Assembly: GCA_023246955.1 (NCBI GenBank)
Contig: JAHFHK010000002.1
Location: 21,590 to 54,691, forward strand
DNA: 33,102 bases
DNA from: Candidatus Uhrbacteria bacterium
GTDB taxonomy: Bacteria > Patescibacteriota > Patescibacteriia > JACQRZ01
Direction of reading: 5' to 3'
Part shown: positions 5,949 to 12,695 of the stretch, in pieces
Position numbering within the stretch: the stretch's first letter is position 1
Layout of the letters: every line of letters begins with the position of its first letter
Notes under the pieces: model-generated
Database searches by the model: none
The model's input: the letters and a program-made list of their open reading frames with translations, nothing else
Told to the model about the DNA's origin: nothing
Made by a program: the position numbers and the translations under genes

Positions 5949-7682
5949 ATGCCGCATACCAGCTCAACTCGTTACGCTACTCGTAAAAAAAATCCTGCCG
6001 CAACCTCACTCGGTATGCGCACAGGGAAGACTCGTGAACGATATGTCTTGCCGTGGCGTAATCACAAGACTTCGTTGTTTGCCCTTGGGGTAATGGCGGT
6101 ATTGGTATTCACTGGCTTGGTTGCGGGAGGAACGAAGGCGCAACAGATTATTGTCCCGCGCGACCTTCCTGCAGCAGGAACACGTGGAGGGTTGGGGTAT
6201 GGGCAGGGGACGACGGTTATTAATAATACGACTGCTGGCGGCGCGGGACAAAAAGTCATTTTTGTTACCTCGGGGAGTAGCTGGATGGTCCCTGCTGATT
6301 GGAGCTCCTTGAATAATTCTATTGAAGTTATTGGTGCGGGCGGTACTGGTGGTGGTGGCGGTGAGGGGGGTACCCCTAATTATCGTGGTACTGGTGGTGG
6401 TGGCGGTGGTGGTGCAGGAGGAGGAGGAGGGTATGCTAAAAAAACGAACGTAGTGCTCACACCGGGTTCGACGGTTCCTATTGCTGTTACTACTGCCAAC
6501 ACGTTGTTTGGCGGGACTAGTACTGCGAATGCAACGGTATGGGCTACCGCAGGCGGCACAGGAGCAGGCGGCACAGGCGGCGGTCCTGGTAGTTTTAGTA
6601 GTGAAGCCCCTGGCGGTGCGGGAGGAGTAGGGGGAGCGGGAGGAGTAGGGGGCGGTGCAGGAGCAGTCACCTATACTGGTGGTACTGGTGGCTATGGTGG
6701 TACTGGTGGTGGTGCGGTTGGTTATAGTGGTACTCAAGGAGCTGGAGCGGGAGGTGGCGGTGGTGGCAGTGCCGCTGGTCCGCATAGTCTCGGAAGTGCT
6801 CCTGCTGCGGGTACAAATGGTGATACTGGTGGCGGCGGTGGGCATGGTGAGATGAGCTATGATAGTTATACTGCTCCCCCTGCTGTTGCGGGTTACGGTG
6901 GTTTTGGCGCTCCTGGTGGCGGTAATATCGGTGGTCCTAGTCAGGTGTGGGTGCAGACATCGGATGGTGTAGTGGGAGGAACTGGTAACGGGAGGAGTGG
7001 CGCTGGTAACGGTGTGAGTGGCACGAGTGGCGGGTATTCTGGTCAAGGAGGTGGTAATTATGGTGGAGGTGGAGGTGGGTATTCTGGTCAAGGAGGTGCT
7101 GGGTATAGTCCTAGTGGTGGGAGTTATGGTGCTACTGGTTCTGCCGGTTCTGGATATCCTGGCGCTCCTGGTGTGATTGTCATTACCTACTTAGGGGCTG
7201 CAGCAAATATCGATGGAGGCACTATACAAGATGGAACGGTTTCTTTTTCTAAACTTACACCCTGCGCTACGAATGGACAGGTGCTGAAGATGTCTGGAGG
7301 TTCTTGGGGGTGTGGGACTGATAACGTAGGGAGTAGTTCTCCTGCACCTGCTCCGGCGCCTGCGCCAGCACCACCCCCTCCGCCTACTCCTATCCGTATA
7401 GATCAGGGCGCATTCACTGTTAATGATTATAACTTTGGCCTCCTTAGCCCAATGTGGTACTATGGCAGCCTTATTAATGGAAGTATTTCGAGGAGCTGTC
7501 CTGCGGGGTACACGCCTCGTACCATGGCGACAAACTTTTGGGGCGACTATACGACCGTTGGCTGTACCACTGCGAATGGTGACGGGTATGACCTTAGCGT
7601 TTGTACTGCGCCAAATATGGTAGGTGGTAGACCGAGCTTTGGTTGTGCTAGCAATACTCATGGTTGCACTATTTGTCAGTAA
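5949..7682 (+). CDS. Large glycine-rich surface protein with Cys-rich tail
   Basis: 577 residues from MPHTSSTRY; the ATG 30 bases after the -10 is chosen over an upstream frame. A basic cytoplasmic N terminus (about 1-40) is followed by a membrane segment (SLFALGVMAVLVFTGLVAGG). Next is a short segment shared with the gene at 8449, then a Gly-rich domain opening with SSWMVPADWSSLNNSIEVIGAGG, the hallmark of Gly-rich domains in bacterial surface and phage tail proteins. Residues about 420-460 hold the module IQDGTVSFSKL...CATNGQVLKMSGGSWGCG. A Pro-Ala linker then leads to a C-terminal domain of about 100 residues with six cysteines, ending CTIC. It is probably an anchored adhesin. Paralogues lie at 8449 and 9721. 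The host or ligand is unknown. Confidence 0.75.
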   Translation: MPHTSSTRYATRKKNPAATSLGMRTGKTRERYVLPWRNHKTSLFALGVMAVLVFTGLVAGGTKAQQIIVPRDLPAAGTRGGLGYGQGTTVINNTTAGGAGQKVIFVTSGSSWMVPADWSSLNNSIEVIGAGGTGGGGGEGGTPNYRGTGGGGGGGAGGGGGYAKKTNVVLTPGSTVPIAVTTANTLFGGTSTANATVWATAGGTGAGGTGGGPGSFSSEAPGGAGGVGGAGGVGGGAGAVTYTGGTGGYGGTGGGAVGYSGTQGAGAGGGGGGSAAGPHSLGSAPAAGTNGDTGGGGGHGEMSYDSYTAPPAVAGYGGFGAPGGGNIGGPSQVWVQTSDGVVGGTGNGRSGAGNGVSGTSGGYSGQGGGNYGGGGGGYSGQGGAGYSPSGGSYGATGSAGSGYPGAPGVIVITYLGAAANIDGGTIQDGTVSFSKLTPCATNGQVLKMSGGSWGCGTDNVGSSSPAPAPAPAPAPPPPPTPIRIDQGAFTVNDYNFGLLSPMWYYGSLINGSISRSCPAGYTPRTMATNFWGDYTTVGCTTANGDGYDLSVCTAPNMVGGRPSFGCASNTHGCTICQ

Positions 7683-7711
7683 TTATTAGGACTACTTCCA
7701 GAACTAAGAAT

Positions 7712-7753
7712 AAAAAATACTCGTATAGACCAAATCTATACGAGTATTTTTTT
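7712..7753. terminator. Bidirectional terminator, cassette 1
   Basis: A perfect stem of about 18 bp (7712-7729 with 7735-7752) has A and T runs at its ends. It sits between the convergent surface gene and the minus-strand gene at 7771. Confidence 0.9.
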
Positions 7754-7770
7754 TGGGTAGGCATTGGATA

Positions 7771-8259
7771 TTATTTTTTCTGTATCGGGATACTGAGATC
7801 GGTTTTTGAATAGGTTACATTTAATGCTATCACCGAAGCAGCTTTTGCTTCACCGAGATAGGATACCTGTACATAGTAGCCCGCTTTTATGTCGTTTGCG
7901 GATCCAGTTGTCGGGGTCTTTCGATCGGTGAGTGGGTATGCCTGGAGGAAGGACGTGAGTGAATCGAACGCTACGGTAATTTTTTCTACACTATTTGTTT
8001 TGCCTGTGGTGGGATCGATGTCTGGTATTGTTACTATGAATGAATTCTTGTTTACCTCCGAGATTGTACCGGATAGTGATATGAGCGAAGGTTTTGCTGT
8101 AGGTTTTGATGCTGTGCCCGCCTGCTGCTGAGGATTGGCGGGCGATGTTGGTGTGGTATTTTTGTGCCATGAAGATTGTATATATCTTCCTCCATATCCT
8201 GCGGCAAAGCTCAGAACTATAGTTATGGCCATAAGTATGGCGAGTTGTTTTTTTGGCAT
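7771..8259 (-). CDS. Membrane-anchored small beta-domain protein A
   Basis: 162 residues. One N-terminal membrane helix (about 6-25, ending AAGYGGRYIQS), a Thr/Pro/Gln-rich linker to about 60, then a compact beta-strand domain. The domain starts SLSGTISEVNKNSFIVTIP, continues through KITVAFDSLTSFLQ and ends in IKAGYYVQVSYLGEAKAASVIALNVTYS. The pattern G-x-I-x-x-I-x-x-x-x-[IF]-x-V, then hxVxxxT, then I-K-x-G-x-x-V-x-V resembles small OB-like extracytoplasmic domains such as DUF5666; this is inference. The closest paralogue is protein C at 11435 (shared KKQL/SKQQL start, GYGGxYIQS, TDRKTP/VDKKTP, GYYVQ). It converges on the Gly-rich surface gene. Confidence 0.72.
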   Translation of the reverse strand: MPKKQLAILMAITIVLSFAAGYGGRYIQSSWHKNTTPTSPANPQQQAGTASKPTAKPSLISLSGTISEVNKNSFIVTIPDIDPTTGKTNSVEKITVAFDSLTSFLQAYPLTDRKTPTTGSANDIKAGYYVQVSYLGEAKAASVIALNVTYSKTDLSIPIQKK

Positions 8260-8293
8260 AGGAAGGTGAGGGGTTTATCGTTTAGGTGGATAT

Positions 8294-8302
8294 AGTATAC
8301 CA
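8294..8302 (-). promoter_or_regulatory. Extended -10 of membrane-anchored protein A gene
   Basis: Minus strand TGG-TATACT (8302-8294). The hexamer edge is 35 bases before the ATG at 8259, a spacing close to those of the paralogues (31 and 34 bases). Confidence 0.6.
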
Positions 8303-8390
8303 CGATCGATATTTTTTGGGTGTAGACGTATTACTGGGGGCTTATTGCACTATCCCGTGGTGTGGTTACTGTTAGTCTTGTTGGTAATTG

Positions 8391-8399
8391 TGGTATACT
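8391..8399 (+). promoter_or_regulatory. Extended -10 of the short surface gene
   Basis: TGG-TATACT followed by GTCTTTTGG, closely matching the sequence at 9682 (TGG-TATACT-ATCTTTTGA). It is 50 bases before the ATG at 8449. Confidence 0.6.
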
Positions 8400-8448
8400 G
8401 TCTTTTGGAATACACATTTGTTTTTCCTTCTTTTTCCTCCTCTTTTGT

Positions 8449-8850
8449 ATGCGAAGTACTCATACCACTGGACGCGCGCTTCATAAAAAAAATCCTATTG
8501 CAACTTCTTCAAGCGGGTGCGTAAGGGAACGTTTTGGGGCATATTTTTCGCCTTGGCATAAGCGTACTTTTTTTATTCTGGGAGTCATTGCCGTATTAGC
8601 TTCTACAGGACTTCTTGTGGGGTGGAGTAGGGCGGCTGCTATACTCCCTGCTGCAGGAGATCGCGGAGGACTGGGCTATGGGTCTGGTTCGACGACGGTT
8701 AATAATACTGTATCCTCGGGAGGTGGTACCTTTGGCGGAAGTACTATCCAGGACGGAACTCTTCGTTTTTCCGGGCTTCCACACTGCGCTGAAGGGCAGG
8801 TGCTAAAGACGGTTTCCGGTGCCTGGGCGTGCGGAGACGATAGCCTATAG
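8449..8850 (+). CDS. Short surface protein, core paralogue of the Gly-rich protein
   Basis: 133 residues from MRSTHTTGR. The N terminus aligns along its length with the gene at 5949: KKNP-ATS, a Trp-containing basic stretch, a membrane segment FFILGVIAVLASTGLLVGW, then LPAAGDRGGLGYGSGSTTVNN. It then goes straight to the module GSTIQDGTLRFSGLPHC...GQVLKTVSGAWACGDD and stops. The Gly-rich body, Pro-Ala linker and six-Cys tail of its paralogue are missing. No remnant of the tail is seen in the 108 bases before the terminator, so it looks like a natural minimal form rather than a fresh frameshift. It could be a stalk or modulatory subunit. Confidence 0.72.
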   Translation: MRSTHTTGRALHKKNPIATSSSGCVRERFGAYFSPWHKRTFFILGVIAVLASTGLLVGWSRAAAILPAAGDRGGLGYGSGSTTVNNTVSSGGGTFGGSTIQDGTLRFSGLPHCAEGQVLKTVSGAWACGDDSL

Positions 8851-8958
8851 GCTGGACTGTATTTGTATCTCCCTGGTTGATGCTAGAAACCCAAGAATGA
8901 TCTGTTGGTATCACTAACTCGGATGAGTGCTCGTGGCAAATCCGGGTTTTGCCCATTT

Positions 8959-8991
8959 AAAAAGAACCTCGCATACTGAGGTTCTTTTTTT
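8959..8991. terminator. Bidirectional terminator, cassette 2
   Basis: A perfect 12-bp stem, 8959-8970 with 8978-8989 (AAGAACCTC/GAGGTTCTT core) and a 7-base loop, with A and T runs flanking. It lies between the short surface gene and the minus-strand gene at 9010. Confidence 0.9.
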
Positions 8992-9009
8992 GTCTATGTG
9001 TATTCCGAA

Positions 9010-9525
9010 CTATAGTTCATCGGGTGTAATGTAGATTGCTTCTGCTTCACCGGTCAGTGCTTTCTCGTCTTGGTTTTTAAAGAAGATCTGAAGATAGCTT
9101 CCTTTTTTTATATCTTCCTTCTTTGCTTTGACGGGAGGGAGGACTGGAGGGGCGCCGAGAGTTTTTGAGGTATTTTTAACGAGCTTTTCAATTACTGTGT
9201 CTTTGAGGAGTGTGATGGTGTAGGTGGGTCCGTCAATAACCTTGCTTCCTTTTGTTTCGGACTGGAGGGTGATGGTGTCTGTGTCTATGGCATCGACTCT
9301 TCCGAAAATAGTCTTTGGGGTAATCGGGGAAGGTTGTGGATTACCCGATAGAGGTGGGGTTTTTGGTGTATTATTTTGCGGGGTCGTTTTTGACTCGGCA
9401 CTATTTTCTTGCGAGAGGATCGACGTGTTCTTTTTTGTGGAAGAATAGTAGAGGTAGCTTCCGGTGCCGGCAATTACGAGAACGACAATTGCAATTATAA
9501 CGGGGGATAGTTTTTTGATGTCCAT
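9010..9525 (-). CDS. Membrane-anchored small beta-domain protein B
   Basis: 171 residues. An N-terminal membrane helix (LSPVIIAIVVLVIAGTGSYLYY) is followed by a Ser/Thr/Pro/Asn-rich linker to about 70. The beta domain begins TIFGRVDAIDTDTITLQSE, continues with TYTITLLKDTVIEKL and KKEDIKKGSYLQIFFKN, and ends EAEAIYITPDEL. It has the same strand plan as A, C and D (opening G-x-V-x-x-I, TITLLKDT strand, IKKGSYLQI) but is more divergent in sequence. It converges on the short surface gene across a perfect terminator. Function unknown; the domain is probably outside the membrane. Confidence 0.7.
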   Translation of the reverse strand: MDIKKLSPVIIAIVVLVIAGTGSYLYYSSTKKNTSILSQENSAESKTTPQNNTPKTPPLSGNPQPSPITPKTIFGRVDAIDTDTITLQSETKGSKVIDGPTYTITLLKDTVIEKLVKNTSKTLGAPPVLPPVKAKKEDIKKGSYLQIFFKNQDEKALTGEAEAIYITPDEL

Positions 9526-9555
9526 AAGGGCTGTGTGTTATCGAATGATAGATGT

Positions 9556-9564
9556 AGTATACCA
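9556..9564 (-). promoter_or_regulatory. Extended -10 of membrane-anchored protein B gene
   Basis: Minus strand TGG-TATACT (9564-9556), 31 bases before the ATG at 9525. A weak CAGACA lies 16 bases upstream. Confidence 0.6.
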
Positions 9565-9681
9565 TGGTTGATGCTTTTGTCTGGTGATATCTGTGCTACT
9601 CGGTGTTGAAACTATACCCACGGTATTCTGTGTCGGTACGACACAGAGCGGTGTAATGGTTGTTGGTCTTGCTGGGGATTA

Positions 9682-9690
9682 TGGTATACT
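9682..9690 (+). promoter_or_regulatory. Extended -10 of the third surface gene
   Basis: TGG-TATACT, 31 bases before the ATG at 9721. TTGGTC at 9663-9668 is a weak -35 with a 16-base spacer. Confidence 0.6.
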
Positions 9691-9720
9691 ATCTTTTGAA
9701 GATATATTTTGTTTTTTCTT

Positions 9721-11358
9721 ATGATACAGTTTCGTCAATTCAAGGGTCATACTCTCGCGCTTTCGTTTGCTGTTTTTGCCGTAGCGGTACTCGGCATTGT
9801 TTCGTATCAATATTCTTTTGCGCAGTGGCAGGAGCCAACCCTTCCTCCTCCACAAGGACAGCCAGGAACGGGAGGCGGTGTGTCGACGTTTTTGGGATCT
9901 TTACAAAATGGTTCCGATGCAAGTGCGTATACTGCGGATACGAAAGTGGGAGGGAATTTTTATGCGAGTAATCTTTGTTCGGGGTCAACATGTATATCGA
10001 TGGCAGATGTGGTTGCCGGTACGGGGACAGGCGGGGGAACTGTGGCGGTGGGGGCGGCGAATTACTATCGTGTTACTCGAGGCGTTTTGACCGACGCTTC
10101 TGGGCCTGGGGTTACTCTTGCTGCAAAGGATGCGCTCTGTACTTCTGAATTTGGTTCTAGCTATACAACGGCAACAAAACCAGAGGCGGTTGGTTTTGCA
10201 AAAATCGGTCTTGGTGGGGAGAATCTATGGACCACACAATATTGGTTCGTAACCACGAGTGCCGCTGGTGGTACTCTTGGTCTTCAGGATGCTAGTACGG
10301 GTGGCACTGGCCAATCAGCAAAGGTCCTTTGTATTAATAAGAGTATTGGTAGCTCTGGGGCTGCTGGTTCGGGTGGTGGGGCTTCAACTACGCTCTACCA
10401 AGATCGTGTTTCCATCCCCCCAAGCTATGATGTAACAACACCTTATGCGACTGTAACTGGTGCCAGCCTTACCGGTACGACAGATACTGATCGAGTGATG
10501 CTCTCGTATACGGGAGAAGTGTGGGTGCCTGCAGGATGTTCGGTGTGGCTTCGATTTAAGGTGGATGGAACTGCGCTCGGTGGGTGGCCTTATGGAGTTC
10601 CCGGGACGCAAAGTGCCACTATATCGTATTTGACGAACGCACTCAACGCTGCATCGCATACCTTTACTGTCGAGGCGACACAGACAGGGTCATGCGGAGG
10701 GACCCAGGGAGCAGTGAATTATAATTCCAATGGAGAATTTCAGGCGTTCGAGCTCCCCGCTAATTCATCGACAGGTGGCGGAGGAAGCGGAGGCGCGGTG
10801 AATGCGAATACACTAACAATTACGAATAACGGCTCCGTGGGAGGTACTTTGACAGTGAATAACTTGGCGGTGACTGGAACTACTAGTTTTTCTGCTGGGA
10901 GTATATCTCCTAGTGCGTTAGGGGGAGGTTGTGCGAATGGACAGATCTTGAAGATGCTTTCTGGTTCGTGGCAATGTGCGGCGGATGATGTTGCGAGCAG
11001 TTCACCTGCGCCTGCGCCGGCACCTGCTCCGGCACCTGCTCCGGCACCTGCTCCGGCACCTGCTCCAAACCTTCGCCTTGATCACGGACCAAACATTAAT
11101 GACGTTGGTTCAGTTGGCACCACCCATGGCTCAGGTAAGAGTTGCCTTCCCAATATGAGATTGCATGTTTTTGGCTCTGACCCCAATGGAGCTGTGACAA
11201 TTGGCTGTATGTACTCCCCTAATTACGGCGATTTATATATTCCTGTTGGCGACGCGACGTGTGGTGCACCAAATGGTGGTTGGACAGGGGGTGGCGCTCG
11301 ATATGTTGAATATTGTAGCTTACCTTCAAACTCGTGTTCTATTTGTGAGACATATTAA
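9721..11358 (+). CDS. Large modular surface protein with Cys-rich tail
   Basis: 545 residues from MIQFRQFKG; the ATG is preferred to a TTG 12 bases upstream. A signal or anchor helix (LALSFAVFAVAVLGIVSY, ending SFAQ) leads into a Pro/Gly segment. A domain at about 115-205 has two cysteines (DALCTSEFG ... KVLCINKS). A predicted beta-rich domain follows at about 225-345 (ATVTGASLTGTTDTDRV, with GCSVWLRFKVDG). Then comes ITNNGSVGGTLTVNNLAVTGTTSF, a pattern common in tail-fibre-like proteins, and the shared module CANGQILKMLSGSWQCAADD. A Pro-Ala linker and a six-Cys C-terminal domain ending CSICETY complete it. The linker and tail match the gene at 5949 while the middle differs, so modules have been swapped. 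Probably an anchored adhesin. Confidence 0.75.
   Translation: MIQFRQFKGHTLALSFAVFAVAVLGIVSYQYSFAQWQEPTLPPPQGQPGTGGGVSTFLGSLQNGSDASAYTADTKVGGNFYASNLCSGSTCISMADVVAGTGTGGGTVAVGAANYYRVTRGVLTDASGPGVTLAAKDALCTSEFGSSYTTATKPEAVGFAKIGLGGENLWTTQYWFVTTSAAGGTLGLQDASTGGTGQSAKVLCINKSIGSSGAAGSGGGASTTLYQDRVSIPPSYDVTTPYATVTGASLTGTTDTDRVMLSYTGEVWVPAGCSVWLRFKVDGTALGGWPYGVPGTQSATISYLTNALNAASHTFTVEATQTGSCGGTQGAVNYNSNGEFQAFELPANSSTGGGGSGGAVNANTLTITNNGSVGGTLTVNNLAVTGTTSFSAGSISPSALGGGCANGQILKMLSGSWQCAADDVASSSPAPAPAPAPAPAPAPAPAPAPNLRLDHGPNINDVGSVGTTHGSGKSCLPNMRLHVFGSDPNGAVTIGCMYSPNYGDLYIPVGDATCGAPNGGWTGGGARYVEYCSLPSNSCSICETY
11017..11064. repeat. 12-bp tandem repeat in the Pro-Ala linker
   Basis: Four perfect copies of CCGGCACCTGCT encode Ala-Pro pairs in the linker before the six-Cys domain. 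Perfect short repeats are prone to slippage in units of four residues, which would change linker length without breaking the frame. Confidence 0.9.
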
Positions 11359-11384
11359 GAAGATTTAAGACTCACTGTTTTATA

Positions 11385-11420
11385 ACACTAAAAAACTCCT
11401 ATAGGGGAGTTTTTTAGTGT
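11385..11420. terminator. Bidirectional terminator, cassette 3
   Basis: A perfect 15-bp stem, 11385-11399 with 11406-11420 (AAACTCC/GGAGTTT core). It contains internal A/T runs rather than a long external T tail. It lies between the convergent genes ending at 11358 and 11435. Confidence 0.85.
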
Positions 11421-11434
11421 GTCCTTTTTGATTA

Positions 11435-11926
11435 CTATTTTTTCAACCCAGAGGAGAGTGGATCTAGCTCTGAGTATGTTATTCTTGTTGCTACTATTGA
11501 TGATGCACTTTTTGGAGCATAAGTTTGGATTTGTACATAGTAGCCTGTTTTTATTTTTTCCATAGAGCTGGGTACTGGGGGTTTTATAGGGGTTTTTTTG
11601 TCGACAAGGTTATAGGTTTCAAAAAATATTGTTGCAGTGTTGAGTGTTACGGTGATTTTTTTTGTGGTATTGGGTGTATCACTGGGAGATATATGGCCGA
11701 TATCTTCGACAACCATTGAGCCCTTTTGTATATCCAGAACCTTTCCTGATATCCATCTCGGCGCTAGGGGTTGTTGTGCTATGGTGGGTGCCGGTACTGT
11801 GTTTGTTGTTGATGCTGGTGTGGCACTTTTCTGTCGTAAAGATTGGATATATCCGCCCCCGTATCCTGCACCAAGACTAATGATTATTGTCATGGTTATG
11901 ATTAGAGTAAGTTGTTGTTTTGACAT
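11435..11926 (-). CDS. Membrane-anchored small beta-domain protein C
   Basis: 163 residues. A membrane helix (LTLIITMTIIISLGAGYGGGYIQS) is followed by an Ala/Thr/Pro linker, then a beta domain from WISGKVLDIQKGSMVVEDI through KKITVTLNTATIFFETYNL to MEKIKTGYYVQIQT and SIVATRITYSELDPL. It is similar along its full length to protein A at 7771, making the A and C cassettes the closest pair. It converges on the large modular surface gene. The function of the domain is not known. The repeated pairing with surface proteins suggests a role in their export, anchoring or assembly, which is inference from position only. Confidence 0.72.
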   Translation of the reverse strand: MSKQQLTLIITMTIIISLGAGYGGGYIQSLRQKSATPASTTNTVPAPTIAQQPLAPRWISGKVLDIQKGSMVVEDIGHISPSDTPNTTKKITVTLNTATIFFETYNLVDKKTPIKPPVPSSMEKIKTGYYVQIQTYAPKSASSIVATRITYSELDPLSSGLKK

Positions 11927-11959
11927 AGGGTTTGAGGGTGCTTAACTATTAGTGTTTAT

Positions 11960-11968
11960 AGTATACCA
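11960..11968 (-). promoter_or_regulatory. Extended -10 of membrane-anchored protein C gene
   Basis: Minus strand TGG-TATACT (11968-11960), 34 bases before the ATG at 11926. Confidence 0.6.
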
Positions 11969-11989
11969 CGGTGTATGTTCTGCGAATAC

Positions 11990-12020
11990 AAAAAGAATAC
12001 TCTTTCGTGGGAGTATTTTT
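11990..12020. terminator. Terminator after protein D gene
   Basis: AATACTC (11996-12002) pairs with GAGTATT (12011-12017) around an 8-base loop, with A and T runs outside. It would end the minus-strand transcript of the gene at 12034 before the next promoter. Confidence 0.8.
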
Positions 12021-12033
12021 GCTGACAGGGTTT

Positions 12034-12603
12034 TTACGGCAATAGGGGATTGAACTCGGAATAGTCGATGCTTTCTGCGTTGACGGTGGTTTGGGAGAGG
12101 ATGTCGTCTTTTGTCTTCACTTGGACGAAGTCACCTTTTTGGATATTCTTATAGCTTCCTTTTTTTGAAATAAAAACTGCCTGTCCACCTTCATCCTCTT
12201 TCTTTTCTTGGTGGGTTACCGTCGTATCTTTAGTGATAGTGATTGAGAAGTCTTTTTCGGTGTCTATGCCACCCACGGGTGCGATGGTGGTCACCATGAG
12301 AGTTTGAGGGGTGACTTCTTTGACTTCGCCCAGGAGGACTACTGCTGATCGCGACGGGACTTCCTTTGACTCTGCGGGAGGGGCGGGGGCCGCTTTCTTG
12401 CTTTCTATTGTTTTTTGGGGAATAGTCGGTGTTTCTTCTTTTTTGCTCTGCTTGGCTTGGCTTGAGAATGCAAAGAAGCCAACGAATCCCGCTACAGCAA
12501 GGACGAGGATGATGCCGGCGAGGGGGCTATTCGCTTTGCGGTCTTCGGATGTGAGCTTTCTATGGTATTGGCGTTTAGGTTTTTGGGTGAAGGGGAATGG
12601 CAT
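12034..12603 (-). CDS. Membrane-anchored small beta-domain protein D
   Basis: 189 residues from MPFPFTQKPKRQ. A start eight codons upstream is rejected because those codons overlap the promoter -10. The cytoplasmic N terminus is basic (KPKRQYHRKLTSEDRK), followed by a membrane helix (AGIILVLAVAGFVGFFAFSS) and a Lys/Pro/Glu-rich linker. The beta domain begins VVLLGEVKEVTPQTLMVTT, continues with KDFSITITKDTTVTHQ and YKNIQKGDFVQVKTK, and ends VNAESIDYSEFNPLLP. Its final YSEFNPL resembles YSELDPL of protein C. It is the only family member without a convergent surface-protein partner. It is divergent from ileS. Confidence 0.72.
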   Translation of the reverse strand: MPFPFTQKPKRQYHRKLTSEDRKANSPLAGIILVLAVAGFVGFFAFSSQAKQSKKEETPTIPQKTIESKKAAPAPPAESKEVPSRSAVVLLGEVKEVTPQTLMVTTIAPVGGIDTEKDFSITITKDTTVTHQEKKEDEGGQAVFISKKGSYKNIQKGDFVQVKTKDDILSQTTVNAESIDYSEFNPLLP

Positions 12604-12611
12604 ATATGAAT

Positions 12612-12620
12612 AGTATATCA
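12612..12620 (-). promoter_or_regulatory. Extended -10 of protein D gene, near-leaderless
   Basis: Minus strand TGA-TATACT (12620-12612). Transcription would begin near 12605, only about two bases before the ATG at 12603, so the mRNA is predicted to be leaderless or nearly so. Confidence 0.5.
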
Positions 12621-12695
12621 TACGCATCGGGCCTAGACTTGAGTATTTTGTCTTATTTTGATACGGTATAAGCGGAAGAATACCATGAATACCCT

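Noticed and set aside
6006-7091. 361-codon open frame on the minus strand opposite the Gly-rich gene
   Set aside because: Its Thr/Ser/Arg-rich low-complexity product mirrors the Gly codons of the plus strand. It has no promoter, start context or domain.
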